Assembly: GCF_000003605.2 (NCBI RefSeq)
Contig: NW_003135336.1
Span: 44,019 to 54,611, forward strand
Origin: Saccoglossus kowalevskii
Taxonomy: Eukaryota > Hemichordata > Enteropneusta > Harrimaniidae
DNA: 10,593 nucleotides
Direction: 5' to 3'
How positions within the stretch are numbered: position 1 is the stretch's first letter; every line of letters starts with the position of its first letter. Under the pieces are notes generated by a model. The model searched no databases, was not told the origin of the DNA, and was given only the letters and a program-made list of their open reading frames with translations. Position numbers and translations under genes: made by a program. Shown here one piece after another: positions 7,206-10,593 of the stretch.

Positions 7206-7945
7206 AATATCATACATGTAAACACGTTTTGAACAATATAACAACGTTGGGGCATGTGTGGCACACCATGTGCAGAATACCGGTAATAACATATTTACAG
7301 TAAAAACCACCAAGATTAAAACAACTGATTACTTACTTTGTTTCAAAATATTGAGTATCTGTAGAATTTGTTTAAACTTAGAAATAATGTAAATTTGTCT
7401 GGACTGGACAAAATCTTGATGGATTTCACTGTAAAAGTATACTTGGAAATTCTTCACAAAGTTTTGAAGAGTACAGTACATTCACATCAGCTAAATGGCA
7501 ATACATGTATATGCAAATGAAGGAAATACTACGTGTCATTTACTGCAAACAAACGTACATTTGTGATTGATAGCACGGAAGTCTATATACCTGAAACACT
7601 AATGGAAATCATGAGGTGGTTCTACAGGTAAGTAACCCACCCCCATCCCTAATATGATTAAGCATTTTCAGTTTCAACAACATTTTTGGAAATTGCACAA
7701 TTGAAAATTATTGCTGCAAGAAAACGAATCGCAAGAAATAGTAAAACAAACCAACTTCAAAAAAAAGGAGAGGAATAGGAAAAACAATGCTTAAAACACA
7801 GACAATATGAAAACAAGCCATGCATGGCACAGTCCCCGTTAGTTATCAAATTTAAGATATATAGTTTTGTTTATAGTAATATAGCTGGAATATAACCATG
7901 TCAGGAATATGATTTTTTTAACATTAAAATGATTGACATTTGTAT

Positions 7946-8668
7946 CTGATCGTCAAAAAAGTACTTGTCCATATTGAGAGATATTGCTCTGGAACAGCAT
8001 TCAAAATCAGCCATTTTGAATACATGTATATATATAACATGATGTATAACGAATATATAAAATTTGAATATAATCAGTCAAAGCATTTAAGAGATATGGC
8101 TCTAGAAGCCCAATCATTAAAGCAAAATGGCCGCCAGTCAGCCATTTTGAGTAGGATCGTCAAACCAATATATCTGTCTATCTATGACATGATGTATATA
8201 TGAATATTTAAAATTTGAACATAATCAGTGAAAGCAAGTCAGAGATATGGCACGAGAACCACATTCATTAAAACAAAATGGCCGCCACTCGGCCATTTTT
8301 AATTTTATCTGAAAAACAAAATTATTTGCATCAAGGTCCCATAATGTCTAATGTATATACCAAGTTTGAACAAAATCCATCTGTAAACAGCCGAGAAATG
8401 CTTGATTTTGATGATTTTTAGCACAAAAATGGCCGCCATTCGACCATCTTGAATCAGATTGTAAAACAAAATGATGTGCATCAAGGTCCTATAATGTCTA
8501 ATGTATATACCAAGTTTGAACAAAATCCATCTGTAAACAGCCGTGAAATGCTTGATTTTGATGATTTTTAGCCCCAAAATGGCGGCTATTCGGCCATCTT
8601 GAATCAGATCAAGAAACAAATTGATGTGCATATGTATAATTTGTCCAGGCATTTCTAAGATACAGGTC
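7946..8668. repeat. Tandem array of about 150-bp units inside element B
   Basis: ATGG cores occur at about 8127, 8278, 8429 and 8579 (spacing 151, 151, 150), with a truncated unit around 8006. Copies 8328-8477 and 8478-8627 differ at about 12 of 150 positions by eye (about 92% identity); other units are more diverged. Each unit has a paired ATGGC...GCCAT core, a GATC/GATT word, and ACCAAGTTTGAACAAAATCC or a related word. Because 150 is divisible by 3, a minus-strand frame (8305-8697, 130 codons) stays open; it is a by-product of the repeat. Confidence 0.92.
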
Positions 8669-8669
8669 T

Positions 8670-8708
8670 GGACGCACGCACAGATGCACGCACGCACGCA
8701 CTGCGTCC
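8670..8708. repeat. CACG microsatellite within a 7-bp stem
   Basis: GGACGCA and TGCGTCC flank a run of GCAC repeats (8676-8701) interrupted by AGAT. It sits just before the right end of element B and probably expanded from the subterminal hairpin. Confidence 0.8.
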
Positions 8709-8840
8709 GAACAGGGACTAAAAAAAATCAAAAGAGGGAACAAATGACAGAAAGAAAAAAATAATTCAAGAATGTAGATTGCCAGAACTTTGTAATCAGA
8801 GGAAGAACAAGGAAGTCAGAATCCGAGATAGGAAAAGCCA

Positions 8841-9260
8841 TTGCATGCGTTCAAACATCAGCTGATACAAGTTTTTTTATATTCAAATTTAGTTGTCCAA
8901 CAAGAGAGTATTTTATTACCAATCCTCTTCAGTCTACAACATCTCAACATCTTCACGATTTACTACACAGCAGTATCTTTATGTTCACATCCTTTCAACT
9001 ATACTATTTGGCATTTTCTGATGATTTTACCCTAATTAGTTCACAATGTACAGGCTTGCAGCGTCTTTTACATGACTCAAACTTGTATACAACTGAATAG
9101 AGCCTGACAGCAAATATTGAAAAAAATCTAAAATTATTGTTTTTAGCTTTGGGAAGACTAAAATCAAATGAGTGATGTGTCTTGCCAGGAGAAAGCTGGA
9201 TTAGATGCCCTCTATGTTATACTTTGAAATATCTACAAATAATAACAGGCCATTCTTGAG
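8841..9260 (+). pseudogene. Degenerate LINE reverse transcriptase fragment
   Basis: Frame 8841-9035 carries QQESILLPILFSL (about 8900-8938), resembling the RT motif usually written QGS.LSP.LF. After a frameshift near 9000, another frame gives YLAFSDDFTLIS and then QCTGLQRLLHD (about 9005-9080), corresponding to the Y/F-ADD catalytic motif and the following helix, with serine replacing the alanine. Then come LYTTE, a stop (TAG), SLTANIEK (about 9110-9130) and LKYLQII near 9221, like the KT.xxxF and YLG motifs of non-LTR retrotransposons. Several stops and a shift show it is dead. The clade cannot be told; CR1/Jockey- or RTE-like are possible. Confidence 0.68.
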
Positions 9261-9668
9261 TGTATTTGGAGTGGCTGAATTCCTGGCTAGCAGGAACTAA
9301 GTCTTTTTAGTAATTCTTAAAATGTTCATGTGTGTCTCTGTCCTTTTTTGGTCCACACAAGATAGTGTACAGTACAGCCATCAACACTATTAATGCATTA
9401 TTTTCAGTTAAGAAAACAATAAAATTATTGCTAATTATCGCAAAACCACACTTCAATACTTCGTACAGTAGAAATAATTGGATTGTGATATGTCATAACT
9501 AAAAGTTTTGCGCTTGCAAGGCACGCAACAATTTGAATAATTAACAATGAAAGATACATTATTTTGTCTTTGGATTAGATTAGTAACAGTAATTGGGCAA
9601 ATATCCTTGGGAAGTCGCCTCCGAATTCATTTATTGTCTTTCTCGGTGATGGTTTATGCTACATAGTA
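9261..9668. other. Intergenic, nothing recognised
   Basis: AT-rich sequence with no credible open frame, RNA gene or clear repeat. The first part could include further decayed LINE sequence. Confidence 0.6.
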
Positions 9669-9908
9669 GTGAAAGAGGGCGCAAGTCCAGATACACTAAC
9701 AATGTGGAATCATGTGAATACCACATACATGCCACACACATTTCTCTTAGATCCCTTGGCATCTATGTACATGTACCAAGTTTTATCAAAATCCAATGAG
9801 TGGTTCTTTAGATATCAGTGGAACAGAGGGACACAAAAACATATATATACAGACAGACTAACTGCAAAGACTCCCATAGTGTGCTTGGCACACGGAAGTC
9901 AAAAATGA
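9669..9908 (+). repeat. Probable dispersed-repeat fragment
   Basis: Contains GAGGGCGCAAGTCC (9675-9688) and ACCAAGTTTTATCAAAATCC (9775-9794), close to the ACCAAGTTTGAACAAAATCC word in element B. It then has an AGACAGACTAACTG-like end (9851-9864) and a near-palindrome GTGTGCTTGGCACAC (9880-9894). A 79-codon frame spans it, but the shared repeat words argue that it is not a gene. Confidence 0.45.
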
Positions 9909-10449
9909 TATATAGTGTTATGGGGCTACGACTGTCACGGATAATAGAAGAATTATGAATATTAGTATTAGTTGTCAATATAATAATTTTTTACATGGAA
10001 TCCTATAGAAAATGTTTCAAAATGACTGCTTTTCAGATTATTTTGCAAATTTTTTCTAGGAAACACATTCTTCTTTCTTCATAAAAATGTTAAATATGAA
10101 AGACAAGCATGTATGTGAATCATTATACAACAATTTACTTCTTCATCTTTTAAATGTAACGAGCTACCTTAACTTTTTTCTTATTATCTTCAATATTTCT
10201 GAAAATGAGCCCTAAATTAGGTTATTTTTGTACCAAACTCTGCAGAAAAGACTATAAATGAGACTATTTTGTGAATTTGTAGTGAAAAGGTTAAGCAGAT
10301 GTTTATCAACACAGGTTTGACTTTACTTCATATCTCAAAGACTACACACAGAATTAATCTGATATACAATTTGTATAGTGGGAATGGTTACTGTGAAATA
10401 CCCGGTACTTTATTTTTGCTTGGAATTAATTTTGGCTATTTTCGTCTAA
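9909..10449. other. Intergenic, nothing recognised
   Basis: AT-rich sequence with no protein-like frame, no RNA gene and no obvious repeat. Confidence 0.6.
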
Positions 10450-10516
10450 ATTGCTCTTAAAAATTAGTTGCCATCACTACGTATGCATTGGAGGTTTTAA
10501 TGACAAATTCTGTCTC
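10450..10516 (-). repeat. Distal arm of long-range inverted repeat
   Basis: ACTACGTATGCATT (10476-10489) and GACAAATTCTGTCTC (10502-10516) are exact reverse complements of blocks at 7168-7181 and 7140-7154. Upstream, TAGTTGCCAT (about 10465-10474) matches ATGGCAAACTA reversed with one gap. The two arms lie 3.3 kb apart. Confidence 0.82.
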
Positions 10517-10593
10517 AATCATTCAGTGAAAATAAAATCCAGTGAATATATCTTTTTTCCTATATTTTACATTCAACTTGTCAAAAATCAGCG

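Larger units (their letters stand above)
6974..7829. other. Intergenic stretch between elements A and B
   Basis: Contains the interlocked inverted repeats at 7021-7135 and the proximal arm of the long-range inverted repeat at 7140. From about 7210 to 7829 I see AT-rich DNA with no gene, no clear repeat and no protein-like open frame. Confidence 0.7.
7830..8720. mobile_element. Element B: second member of the TIR-bounded family
   Basis: It begins CAGTCCCCGTT (7830-7840), preceded by GGCA where element A has GACA, and ends GTCCGAACAGGGACTA (8705-8720), against GTCCGAACGGGAACTA in element A. Inverted ends match at 9 of 10 positions (AGTCCCCGTT against AACAGGGACT reversed). A subterminal stem GGACGCA (8670-8676) / TGCGTCC (8702-8708) sits where element A has GGACGAA / TTCGTCC; here its loop is a CACG microsatellite. 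The interior is a tandem array. It is non-coding, with no convincing target-site duplication. Confidence 0.7.

Noticed and set aside
8305-8697. 130-codon minus-strand open frame with a 50-residue internal repeat
   Set aside because: It exists because the DNA repeat is 150 bp and lacks stops in that frame. Neighbouring units are broken, and no known domain is visible.
9669-9908. 79-codon open frame as a small gene
   Set aside because: It contains words shared with nearby non-coding repeats and no protein motif.
7140-10516. Single 3.4-kb DNA transposon with its own transposase
   Set aside because: No transposase-like frame lies between the arms; the only protein-like signal is a dead reverse transcriptase fragment.
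1-10593. tRNA, rRNA or other structured RNA genes
   Set aside because: I looked for B-box-like and conserved rRNA words on both strands and saw none convincing; a covariance-model scan would be decisive.

Overview
This window is eukaryotic, AT-rich genomic DNA. It is almost certainly from a marine invertebrate-type animal genome, but I cannot name the species. The evidence is a multi-exon protein gene with GT-AG introns of about 0.3-0.9 kb, followed by a gene-poor stretch packed with short inverted repeats, tandem repeats built on paired ATGGC/GCCAT cores, and a decayed LINE reverse transcriptase.

Left half (1-5099, plus 3' UTR to about 5260): the last seven coding exons, + strand, of a PUM3 (PUF-A / Puf6 / Penguin) orthologue. 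They splice to 816 nt with every phase compatible, giving the 271 C-terminal residues and a stop at 5097-5099. The peptide covers the C-terminal PUF-like repeats and the CPL region, with the family block HIAEHPAGHQFLKRLI. The N-terminal exons lie upstream of the window. This nucleolar nucleic-acid-binding protein acts in large ribosomal subunit assembly. Intron 5 of the window holds a foldback (MITE-like) element.

The most unusual structure is at 4293-4630, the start of intron 6. A 28-bp minisatellite of 12 copies begins inside the coding exon. Each unit duplicates the last 20 bases of the exon and the first 8 bases of the intron, so the authentic 5' splice site is copied along the intron. 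Nine of the 12 copies keep an intact AG|GTGAGT donor. Only the first gives the conserved C terminus; use of any later one adds an immediate in-frame TGA.

Right half (5260-10593): no convincing host gene. In order it holds a long imperfect hairpin (6031-6170); a TIR-bounded element (6259-6973) with four internal units of about 113-124 bp; two interlocked inverted repeats in a pseudoknot-like order (7021-7135); a second member of the same element family (7830-8720) with internal units of about 150 bp; a degenerate LINE reverse transcriptase (about 8841-9260); a repeat-like fragment (9669-9908); and the distal arm of a long-range inverted repeat (7140-7205 against 10450-10516). The short ORFs here are by-products of repeats, not genes.
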